5,381 nt of DNA from Deltaproteobacteria bacterium (GTDB lineage Bacteria > Desulfobacterota > Desulfovibrionia > Desulfovibrionales > Desulfovibrionaceae): positions 1-5,381 of the forward strand of contig JAJBSY010000404.1 of NCBI GenBank assembly GCA_020861205.1, given 5' to 3'. Shown here one piece after another: positions 1 through 5,375 of the stretch; positions within the stretch are counted from its first letter, which is position 1, and each line of letters begins with the position of its first letter. The notes under the pieces are model-generated. The model was not told where the DNA came from. It saw nothing but the letters and a program-made list of their open reading frames with translations, and did not search any database. The translations under genes were made by a program, and so were the position numbers.

Positions 1-18
1 GTACGGTTTTATCACGAT

Positions 19-270
19 CTAATGGTACTCTTTCAAAACGGTTTCAAGCCGTTTTTCGGAATACTCTTTTTGGCTGAGGACATTCGCCATCAAAGACTGG
101 ATGGCTATTTTCTGCGCATCGCTCAGATAATTGTAATCTTTGACGTCCCTGAAGAACAACAGCAAGGAACGCCAACGTGACTCTGGAGGTACCCCCGCCT
201 TATCGAACATTTCGAAAAGGCCGAGGTACATCTCCTTGCAATCGATCGAGGCGCTGAAAGAATGCTTCAT
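19..270 (-). CDS. Hypothetical protein, 83 aa; possibly the N-terminal part of an interrupted longer protein
   Basis: I do not recognise this gene with certainty. The 83-residue product looks like a real soluble helical protein: it is charged, has regularly spaced hydrophobic residues, and includes the segments FRDVKDYNYLSDAQKIAIQ (about residues 40-58) and LSQKEYSEKRLETVLKEY (65-82). There is no signal peptide or membrane segment. The style resembles helical N-terminal regions that I associate, weakly, with Desulfovibrio GGDEF-type proteins; no GGDEF motif lies in the window. The start at 270 is chosen because residues before it in the same frame look non-coding and because its ATG overlaps the stop of a short upstream frame (ATGA). 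Its own Shine-Dalgarno is weak, so translation may depend on that upstream frame. The stop is TAG at 19-21, and the same frame stays open for the last six codons to the window edge. A nonsense mutation in a longer gene is therefore possible. Other in-frame starts are ATG at 285 and 318. Confidence 0.45.
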   Translation of the reverse strand: MKHSFSASIDCKEMYLGLFEMFDKAGVPPESRWRSLLLFFRDVKDYNYLSDAQKIAIQSLMANVLSQKEYSEKRLETVLKEYH

Positions 271-353
271 GGTAGTTCTTTGCATTGAGAAATTGTTATG
301 CCATTCTTTATAGCCCATACGCACACCGACTTCAAGAGATATAGCATATACAT
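267..353 (-). CDS. Candidate short upstream ORF (28 codons) with strong RBS, coupled to the 83-aa ORF
   Basis: Reading leftward from 353, an ATG lies 9 nt after a perfect AGGAGG (363-368) and opens a 28-codon frame whose TGA (267-269) shares bases with the ATG of the 83-aa frame (268-270). A second in-frame ATG comes two codons after the first. The peptide begins with a hydrophobic run (MYMLYLL) and is cysteine-containing (two Cys). I recognise no family. Two readings fit. It may be a real small coding frame that loads ribosomes for the next one. Alternatively, the strong RBS may be the original start of the downstream gene, with an indel having split one protein into two frames. A continuous open frame to 1223 on this strand exists only because it runs antisense to the PLP-enzyme gene and should be ignored. 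Confidence 0.35.
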   Translation of the reverse strand: MYMLYLLKSVCVWAIKNGITISQCKELP

Positions 354-362
354 TCGTCTCTC

Positions 363-368
363 CCTCCT
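363..368 (-). promoter_or_regulatory. Strong Shine-Dalgarno (AGGAGG) for the minus-strand short ORF
   Basis: The plus strand reads CCTCCT here, giving AGGAGG on the minus strand, 9 nt before the ATG at 353. It is the best ribosome binding site on the minus strand in this region. It is the main reason to think that the low-GC left end is, or recently was, translated. It serves the 28-codon frame, not the more protein-like 83-codon frame. Confidence 0.5.
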
Positions 369-515
369 GATACCTTTCGCTCCGGCATTCCTGCTCCGGG
401 GAATGTCGACATGCGACAAAATGCTTGCTAAAAGCCGGCGGAGTCCATAGGGTACACCACCAGGTAAAAGGTATGGTCCAGCCTGAATGGATGTGCTTTG
501 TATCGCGCATAACAC

Positions 516-521
516 AAGGAG
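516..521 (+). promoter_or_regulatory. RBS of the PLP-enzyme gene
   Basis: AAGGAG ends 6 nt before the ATG at 528, near-ideal spacing. It fixes that ATG as the start; the N-terminus then begins with the NLAKFPR segment typical of the family. Confidence 0.8.
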
Positions 522-527
522 ATCCAT

Positions 528-1538
528 ATGAACCTTGCTAAATTTCCACGGCGGGGCTACCTGCAAGGCCCCACGCCCATCGAGGCGGCTCCTTCGTTTT
601 CCAGGGCTCTTGGCGGAGGCGTCAATATCTATATCAAGCGTGATGACATGCTGCCCGGCGCCGCCGGAGGCAACAAGACCCGGAAGCTTGATTTCTGCAT
701 CGCCGACGCGCTTTTGCTGGGCGCCGATACCATAATAACATGCGGTGCGGTCCAGTCGAACCACTGCCGCTTGACGCTTGCCTGGTCCGCCAAGGAAGGG
801 CTGGATTGCCACCTGGTCCTTGAGGAGCGCGTGAAGGGAAGTTATGACCCCGAGGCTTCCGGGAACAACTTCTTGTTCCAGTTGCTCGGCGCCAAAAGCA
901 TCACCGTCGTCCAGGGCGGTTCCGACATGATGGCGGCCATGAACGCGGTTGCGGACAAACTGAAAAAGGAAGGCCGCAAACCGTATATTATTCCCGGCGG
1001 CGCGTCGAACCCCATAGGAGCGACCGGCTACGTGGCCTGCGCCCAGGAGATCCTGCAACAAACCTTCGAATCCGGCCTGAAGCTCGACGCCGTCGTTCTT
1101 CCTAGCGGCAGCGCCGGAACCCATGCCGGTATCCTGGTCGGCATGATCGGGTGCAATGCCGGAATTCCGGTCTACGGGATCAACGTCAGCAGGCCCCGCG
1201 AGCTCCAGGAGCCGTTGGTGCACAAACTGGCCGTCGCGACCGCGGAACGGGTCGGCGCGGGAAATATTCCGGAATCCGCCGTGGACTGCAACGGGGATTA
1301 TGTCGGAGCGGGATACTCGGTTGTCACGGACAGTATGCTTGAGGCCGTCACCCTCCTGGCCAGAACCGAGGGCATCCTGCTCGACCCGGTGTATACGGGC
1401 AAAGCGATGGCCGGATTTATCGACATGGTTCGTAAAGGAAAATTTGCCAAAGGCTCCAACCTACTCTTCCTGCATACCGGTGGTTCATCCGTTCTGTATG
1501 CTTATATGGAATCGTTCAGGAAATCCTGGACGGCATAG
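528..1538 (+). CDS. PLP-dependent D-cysteine desulfhydrase / L-cysteate sulfo-lyase family enzyme
   Basis: The 336-residue cytoplasmic enzyme belongs to the ACC deaminase/D-cysteine desulfhydrase family (fold type II PLP enzymes). Visible landmarks, in order: an N-terminal FPR-x(6)-PTP-type segment (about 6-17), IKRDD (36-40), GGNKTRKL with the expected Schiff-base lysine K50, QSNH (76-79), IIPGGASNPIGATGY in the middle, the phosphate-gripping loop GSAGT (194-198), EGILLDPVYTGKA (281-293) and HTGG (316-319). Length fits the family (about 325-340). True ACC deaminases carry Glu after the active-site Tyr and Leu in the position before GG; here they are T290 and T317, as in D-cysteine desulfhydrases, so ACC deamination is unlikely. 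Expected products are pyruvate, ammonia and sulfide from D-cysteine (DcyD), or sulfite from L-cysteate (CuyA). These subgroups are close relatives, and the N-terminus and GNKTRKL/NPIGA stretches look to me at least as CuyA-like as DcyD-like. The gene is monocistronic, with a good RBS and an intrinsic terminator downstream. Family assignment is firm; substrate is not. Confidence 0.88.
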   Translation: MNLAKFPRRGYLQGPTPIEAAPSFSRALGGGVNIYIKRDDMLPGAAGGNKTRKLDFCIADALLLGADTIITCGAVQSNHCRLTLAWSAKEGLDCHLVLEERVKGSYDPEASGNNFLFQLLGAKSITVVQGGSDMMAAMNAVADKLKKEGRKPYIIPGGASNPIGATGYVACAQEILQQTFESGLKLDAVVLPSGSAGTHAGILVGMIGCNAGIPVYGINVSRPRELQEPLVHKLAVATAERVGAGNIPESAVDCNGDYVGAGYSVVTDSMLEAVTLLARTEGILLDPVYTGKAMAGFIDMVRKGKFAKGSNLLFLHTGGSSVLYAYMESFRKSWTA

Positions 1539-1542
1539 TTGC

Positions 1543-1562
1543 TTTTTCGCGATTTTTCGCGA
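1543..1562. repeat. Tandem 10-bp direct repeat (TTTTTCGCGA x2)
   Basis: Two perfect back-to-back copies of TTTTTCGCGA start 5 bp after the PLP-enzyme stop codon. The arrangement also makes a 6-bp hairpin, TTCGCG (1546-1551) with CGCGAA (1558-1563) around a 6-nt loop. It has no T-run after it, so it is not itself a good terminator. Confidence 0.6.
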
Positions 1563-1598
1563 ACGAGCAAAAAGGGGAACTCCCCCCATTCCCCTTGC

Positions 1599-1627
1599 GG
1601 GGCGTTGCAAAACGCCCCGATCTTTTT
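1599..1627 (+). terminator. Rho-independent terminator after the PLP-enzyme gene
   Basis: A perfect 8-bp stem, GGGGCGTT (1599-1606) with AACGCCCC (1611-1618), closes a GCAA tetraloop. It is followed after GATC by five Ts (1623-1627). It lies 61 bp downstream of the stop codon, with no gene between, and separates the enzyme's transcript from the next cluster, which has its own promoter. Confidence 0.85.
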
Positions 1628-1721
1628 ACGCCGGAATCTTGTCCTGTGCGGCGCGACGTCCCGGACGTTATTCAGCCGAATCTCATTTTGCGATGGACCC
1701 CCGTTACCTTTCAATAAAATG

Positions 1722-1750
1722 TTGGAAATTTTCTAGAAAAAGTATATACT
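1722..1750 (+). promoter_or_regulatory. Sigma70-type promoter of the 576-aa protein/gcvT/rsmE cluster
   Basis: TTGGAA (1722-1727) and TATACT (1745-1750) are separated by exactly 17 bp. Transcription would begin near 1757, giving a leader of about 30 nt before the ATG at 1788. It is the only clear promoter upstream of the cluster. The spacer contains the perfect palindrome at 1729-1740, so this promoter is probably controlled. Confidence 0.75.
1729..1740. promoter_or_regulatory. Candidate operator: 12-bp perfect palindrome in the promoter spacer
   Basis: TTTTCTAGAAAA is self-complementary over all 12 bases and sits between the -35 and -10 elements, where a dimeric repressor would block RNA polymerase. 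I cannot name the regulator, and no regulator gene is in the window. An AT-rich palindrome of this length could be chance, but its position makes function plausible. Confidence 0.45.
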
Positions 1751-1787
1751 TTGTCCCATATTCTCGCAACAATCCGACAGGACGGCT

Positions 1788-3518
1788 ATGAAAATTTCGT
1801 GGCGAAAGGCATTTACCAAGTCTTACCTGAAATGGGACGACCATTGGTCTGTGCGTATGCCTGAAATTGCAACGCTCGAAGAACTCAAAAGCTTTCTCGA
1901 TCTTGTCCACGTCCGTTACTGCCTGTTGAAACCATACATGGAAGTCGCCGATTATCCCCCGCTGGACCCGCGGGAACTGTTACCTTCCTTCGATGCGGAC
2001 TTGTGGGAACATAAAGGTATTCCCGGGTTCAGCATGGTTGTGCTTGAACGCCCCCTCAACTATTTCCAGGAAGTATTCCAATACGACAATTTCCATCCGC
2101 TGGGACTGCCCGGGCAGGAAATGACGGACAACGCGCTCATGAACCGCAACCTGCAGGCGATGCAGATGCGTTTGCCGCGCGTTCTGCATGAGCCCTTGCG
2201 CCAGAATTTTACCAAAAAGAACATCGCGGACCTTTCCCTTTACCCTTCGCTTCTGCCATATCTTTTGGAAATGGACCGCGCCCAGGTCATGGGCATGTTA
2301 CCCGATTCAAGCCCCACGCAAGGGTTCTATCTCGCCGGTGTTTACGCCTCCCTGCCTTCGGACCTTGACACGGAAATCAAACGATACGGCCTACGCATCA
2401 ACAAGTTTGCCGTCGGGGACAATAAGCTGTACGAATCCAACCGCCATTTTGTCTATCAACATCTGATGGAACTATACGGTTTCCCGGTGGCGTCCGAACG
2501 GAGGACATCCTCGGCGCTTTTTGCCAGAAGGCTGCACAAGATGGGGGAGCGTTTTCTGATCCGCGTGCTGGGGCAATCCGACCGGACCCTGACGACTCTC
2601 TGGAACGACGGCACCAACCGGGCGTATCCAAAGGTCGAAAAAACAGCCCTCGTGGCTCTCGACCCGGACATGGAAGGACTGGATATCCTTAAAAAAGGCG
2701 GTTACCTCGTCGACACGGACAGGAACGTCGCCATTATCAGGGTTCGGTATCGGCAGCATGAATTCAACGCTGACAACGTCCGGCAGGAACGCGCGCTTTC
2801 CGTGGAATCGCACGAGGTCGTCCATCCCATCACGGGTATCCCCACGACCGAGGTGAACATATTGCGGGACGGCGGCAACATGTTCCTGCGTCTTAACGAT
2901 ATCGTGCGCGGCGAATTTACCGGCCGCATCGTGTATAAACGGAATGAAATTGTTGAAAACACGGACACCGAGGAAAAACGCCTGAAGTTCCTCTACGCCT
3001 GGATGTCCAAACACCAGCGCCGCATGATAGGGTATGGTGACGAGTTTTTCGGCAACATCACCAAAATCCTCGACAGGTACCTTCACGCGCCCGAAAATTA
3101 CGAGATATTCGAATCGTTGCACGATCTGCACTACGAGGTCATCGAAAAGTACAACTATATCCAGCAGGCAAGAAAGGTCCGGCTGCTCGAGGATTTGCGC
3201 GACCGCAACAGCAAATCAGGCCGTCTTTCCTATCATGCCATGCTGCTAAGCGTGGTTGGGGAACTGCATGACCTGAAATTCGAAATTGTGAGCTATTTTG
3301 ACCCGTTGGTGGCGAACATCATCGCCATCGGGGAAAGTATTCTCAACGACCGCTACCTGCTCGTGAACTATATCGAGAAAAAGGACGAAAGTCTTACCGC
3401 GCGCGGTATGGAAATAAAAAAGAATTACCGGAAGCTCGTCAGCCTCGTCGACGAGTTCAAGGCGATCCGCAAAACGCGTACCGAGATGTTGTCTCGGTAT
3501 GCCCAAAGCGACGACTGA
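1788..3518 (+). CDS. Uncharacterised 576-aa cytoplasmic protein heading the gcvT-rsmE cluster
   Basis: I do not recognise a named domain in this protein. It has no signal peptide, no membrane helix, no P-loop and no obvious metal-binding cysteine cluster. Roughly, residues 1-235 are mixed, with many aromatics and prolines (PPLDPRELLPSFDADLW around 57-73). Residues 236-390 contain short beta-like stretches (KTALVALDPDMEGLDIL, 285-301; NVAIIRVRYRQHEF, 313-326; FTGRIVYKRNEIVENTDTEE, 377-396). The last 180 residues are strongly helical and highly charged (KRLKFLYAWMSKHQRR, 397-412; then two or three long helices to the end), possibly coiled-coil or a helical bundle. The start at 1788 follows a modest AGGA (1779-1782) with 5-nt spacing and a well-placed promoter; the next in-frame ATG (1857) would remove 23 plausible residues. 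The stop is 29 bp before gcvT, so cotranscription is likely. The length and uninterrupted frame with coding-like composition make it a real gene. I think it is a lineage-restricted conserved protein of sulfate reducers, but that is an impression. No function is assigned. Confidence 0.9.
   Translation: MKISWRKAFTKSYLKWDDHWSVRMPEIATLEELKSFLDLVHVRYCLLKPYMEVADYPPLDPRELLPSFDADLWEHKGIPGFSMVVLERPLNYFQEVFQYDNFHPLGLPGQEMTDNALMNRNLQAMQMRLPRVLHEPLRQNFTKKNIADLSLYPSLLPYLLEMDRAQVMGMLPDSSPTQGFYLAGVYASLPSDLDTEIKRYGLRINKFAVGDNKLYESNRHFVYQHLMELYGFPVASERRTSSALFARRLHKMGERFLIRVLGQSDRTLTTLWNDGTNRAYPKVEKTALVALDPDMEGLDILKKGGYLVDTDRNVAIIRVRYRQHEFNADNVRQERALSVESHEVVHPITGIPTTEVNILRDGGNMFLRLNDIVRGEFTGRIVYKRNEIVENTDTEEKRLKFLYAWMSKHQRRMIGYGDEFFGNITKILDRYLHAPENYEIFESLHDLHYEVIEKYNYIQQARKVRLLEDLRDRNSKSGRLSYHAMLLSVVGELHDLKFEIVSYFDPLVANIIAIGESILNDRYLLVNYIEKKDESLTARGMEIKKNYRKLVSLVDEFKAIRKTRTEMLSRYAQSDD
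3479..3499 (+). other. Perfect 8-bp hairpin near the 3' end of the unknown gene
   Basis: TACCGAGA (3479-3486) pairs fully with TCTCGGTA (3492-3499) across a 5-nt loop. It lies inside the last codons of the unknown gene, about 50 nt before the gcvT start. No T-run follows, so it is not an intrinsic terminator. It could mark an RNA processing or stability site between the two cistrons, or be chance within coding DNA. Confidence 0.35.
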
Positions 3519-3536
3519 CGACGAACGTCATTGTGA

Positions 3537-3542
3537 AAGGAG
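3537..3542 (+). promoter_or_regulatory. RBS that decides the gcvT start
   Basis: AAGGAG lies 5 nt before ATG 3548. A GTG at 3533 is in frame but upstream of this RBS and has none of its own, so the ATG is the start. Confidence 0.8.
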
Positions 3543-3547
3543 CCCTC

Positions 3548-4630
3548 ATGACCGATCTGCTCACCACGCCGCTCCATGCCTGGCACGTTGCGCATAACGC
3601 GAAAATGTCCCCGTTCGCGGGATGGGATATGCCCATACAGTATACGGGCATCATCGCCGAGCACACGCATACGCGGAAAAAGGCATCCCTTTTCGACATC
3701 TGCCATATGGGCGAATTCATTCTCAAAGGCCCGGGCGCCAAGGGCGCTCTCGCCAAAGCCCTGACCCATAACCTGGACACGCTGAAAACGGGACGCTGCC
3801 GGTATGGTTTTCTGCTCAACGAAAACGGCGGCATCTGCGACGATTTGATCGTCTATCACATCGACGTCGACCATTACATGATCGTGGTCAACGCCGCCTG
3901 CCGCGCGAGCGATTATGCCCTCATCGCGTCACGTCTTCCCGCGGCCCTTTCCCTGGAGGACGTTTCCGACAAGATGGGAAAGATCGACCTTCAGGGTCCG
4001 GCATCTCTTGACGCGTTTGAACGCATCCTACCCGGCCCGTGGCGTCGGATGCCCTATTTCGGCATGGTCCGGGCGACGTTCGACGGCGCGCCGCTGCTGG
4101 TCAGCCGTACCGGCTATACGGGAGAATTGGGTTTTGAATTGTATATGCCCGTCGCGAAGGCGTTGCCGCTCTGGGAAGCCTGTCTCGCCGATCCGGAGGT
4201 GGAAGCCGCCGGTCTCGGCGCGCGGGACACGCTCCGTCTTGAGGTGGGTCTTCCCCTGTACGGACAGGACCTTGATACCGGACATACCCCCGCGGAAGCC
4301 GGGTACCAGGGTATGCTCACCTCCACAGCCGATTATGCCGGCAAGGCCCGCGCCGGCGATGTGCGGGAAAAACTTATCGGTCTGGCCTTTGAAAGCCGCC
4401 GAAGTGCGCGTCACAACGATGTGGTATTTCTGGACGGCAAAAAGGCGGGAAGAGTCACCAGCGCCTCCTTCGCGCCCTCTCTCGGCTACGCGGTCGCCCT
4501 TGCTTATGTCGCGGCGGAGCATGCGTCCGCGGAACGGTTCACGGTTGCGGCGGCAAAAACCGAATTATCGGCGACGCGGGTTGACCTGCCCTTTTACACC
4601 CGGGGAAGCGCCAGGATGAAACTCACCTGA
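3548..4630 (+). CDS. gcvT: Aminomethyltransferase (glycine cleavage system T protein)
   Basis: The protein transfers the methylene group from the aminomethyl-lipoyl arm of GcvH to tetrahydrofolate, releasing ammonia and giving 5,10-methylene-THF in the cytoplasm. Its 360 residues match the usual 360-370. Family landmarks appear in order: FAGWDMPIQY (23-32), LFDICHMGE (48-56), GRCRYGFLLNENGGICDDLIVY (82-103) with the conserved aspartates D98/D99 of the folate/catalytic site, VVNAA (113-117), LQGP, RTGYTGELGFE (187-197) and GLGARDTLRLEVGLPLYG (222-239), then the C-terminal barrel domain. The YgfZ-type KGC-x-x-GQ motif is absent, so this is GcvT and not the Fe-S repair paralogue. DICHM replaces the commoner D-x-SHM, a mild change. 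The gene lies 29 bp after the unknown gene and 19 bp before rsmE; gcvH and gcvP are not in the window, so the system is at least partly dispersed. Confidence 0.95.
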   Translation: MTDLLTTPLHAWHVAHNAKMSPFAGWDMPIQYTGIIAEHTHTRKKASLFDICHMGEFILKGPGAKGALAKALTHNLDTLKTGRCRYGFLLNENGGICDDLIVYHIDVDHYMIVVNAACRASDYALIASRLPAALSLEDVSDKMGKIDLQGPASLDAFERILPGPWRRMPYFGMVRATFDGAPLLVSRTGYTGELGFELYMPVAKALPLWEACLADPEVEAAGLGARDTLRLEVGLPLYGQDLDTGHTPAEAGYQGMLTSTADYAGKARAGDVREKLIGLAFESRRSARHNDVVFLDGKKAGRVTSASFAPSLGYAVALAYVAAEHASAERFTVAAAKTELSATRVDLPFYTRGSARMKLT

Positions 4631-4649
4631 CACGCGGGAAATCCACCGT

Positions 4650-5375
4650 ATGCATACCTTCTTTTTGCCGGCTGAAGCCTGGCATGAACCCTATCAGGTG
4701 ACCGGGACCGAAGCCCGGCACCTGGTTTCGGTTCTGCGGATCAAACGCGGCGACACCGTCCGCCTCATCGACGGCCTGGGACGGGAAGGAATTTTTACGG
4801 TTTGCGAAACGGGAAAACGCCACGCCTCCCTTACGCCTGAAACCATTGTCATCCATAAGCGCCCGCCCGGCATAACCTTGGCCATCGGGTACGGCCGGGG
4901 GTTGCGACGGGGCTGGCTCCTTGAAAAAGCCGTGGAACTGGAAGCCGCCGGCGTCTGGTTCTGGCAGGCGGACCGCAGCCAGGGAAACGTTCCGGAAGAG
5001 AGCAAGGAAACCTGGCTTTCACAAATGCTGGCCGGCGCCAAACAAACCGGCAACCCTTGGCTTCCCGGGCTTGCGACCTTGCCGGGCGGCGTGGACGAGC
5101 TTATAATGAAGCGTGACGGCTTTGACAAACGGTTTGTCCTTTGGGAAGGCGCTGCCCAGGGCGCCATTCTGTCTCTGGAGGACCTGACGCCGGCAGCGAA
5201 TGTCCTTTTCGCCCTTGGCCCGGAAGGCGGTTTTTCAGAGCGGGAAATAACGCGCCTCACACAAGCTGATTTTACGCCCGTAAGCCTGGGGAACCGCATC
5301 CTGCGCTGGGAAACCGCCGCCATGCTGTGCCTCGGTCTCGCTTGGTGGGCGCGGCAACAGGAAACCATGCCATGA
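4650..5375 (+). CDS. rsmE: 16S rRNA (uracil1498-N3)-methyltransferase
   Basis: RsmE methylates N3 of U1498 in helix 44 of 16S rRNA on the 30S subunit, using S-adenosylmethionine. The 241-residue length is typical. An N-terminal PUA-like part (HLVSVLRIKRGDTVRLIDG, about 24-42) is followed by a SPOUT (trefoil-knot) methyltransferase domain with LGPEGGFSEREI (189-200) and LGNRILRWETAA (213-224), the two knot motifs that bind SAM. Some positions differ from the commonest consensus: ELE at 96-98 for the usual ELG, AKQTGNPWLP (130-139) where EQ-x-x-R is usual, and W220 where T is usual. All still fit a working enzyme. The start at 4650 has only a weak GGGA upstream (spacing about 10) and lies 19 bp after gcvT, so it may rely on coupling. 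The stop codon overlaps the next ATG. Confidence 0.93.
   Translation: MHTFFLPAEAWHEPYQVTGTEARHLVSVLRIKRGDTVRLIDGLGREGIFTVCETGKRHASLTPETIVIHKRPPGITLAIGYGRGLRRGWLLEKAVELEAAGVWFWQADRSQGNVPEESKETWLSQMLAGAKQTGNPWLPGLATLPGGVDELIMKRDGFDKRFVLWEGAAQGAILSLEDLTPAANVLFALGPEGGFSEREITRLTQADFTPVSLGNRILRWETAAMLCLGLAWWARQQETMP

Larger units (their letters stand above)
354..527. other. Divergent intergenic region with small dyads; no clear promoter
   Basis: This stretch separates the minus-strand frames from the plus-strand PLP enzyme. It holds two inverted repeats. One is CATTCC (386-391) with GGAATG (400-405). The other is TGTCG (404-408) with CGACA (414-418), overlapping a perfect 10-bp palindrome ATGTCGACAT at 403-412. 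A poor sigma70-like pair for the rightward gene can be drawn, TTGCTA (425-430), 17 bp, TAGGGT (448-453), but its -10 matches only three consensus positions. I see no convincing minus-strand promoter. The dyads sit where a regulator of either divergent unit could bind. No regulator gene is in the window. Confidence 0.3.

Noticed and set aside
35..55. AAAACGG/CCGTTTT inverted repeat as a bidirectional terminator
   Set aside because: The stem has only 7 bp, mostly A-T, with a 7-nt loop, and it lies inside the 83-aa frame, so it may be chance.
271..510. N-terminal extension of the 83-aa frame to 163 codons
   Set aside because: The added residues have a non-coding look (many Trp, Cys, His and Pro in no order), with no RBS at the far start.
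553..572. GGGGC/GCCCC hairpin at the start of the PLP-enzyme gene
   Set aside because: A 5-bp stem with a 10-nt loop inside GC-rich coding sequence is expected by chance.
267..1223. 318-codon open frame on the minus strand
   Set aside because: It runs antisense through most of the PLP-enzyme gene, whose family motifs are unambiguous. Only its last 28 codons, after 353, lie outside that gene's promoter side and have an RBS, and these are reported separately.
1156..1791. 211-codon plus-strand frame running past the PLP-enzyme stop
   Set aside because: It overlaps the enzyme's conserved C-terminus in another frame and crosses the intrinsic terminator and the cluster promoter; composition is arginine/proline-rich, as in frame shadows.
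2472..3131. 219-codon minus-strand open frame
   Set aside because: It is the antisense shadow of the 576-aa gene in GC-rich DNA; no RBS or family resemblance.
3533..3547. GTG at 3533 as the gcvT start
   Set aside because: The strong RBS lies downstream of it and is correctly spaced for ATG 3548, and GcvT proteins begin close to the TPLH segment.
4028..4522. Minus-strand frame antisense to gcvT, with a longer one antisense to rsmE (4694-5368)
   Set aside because: Both lie wholly opposite genes with clear conserved motifs.
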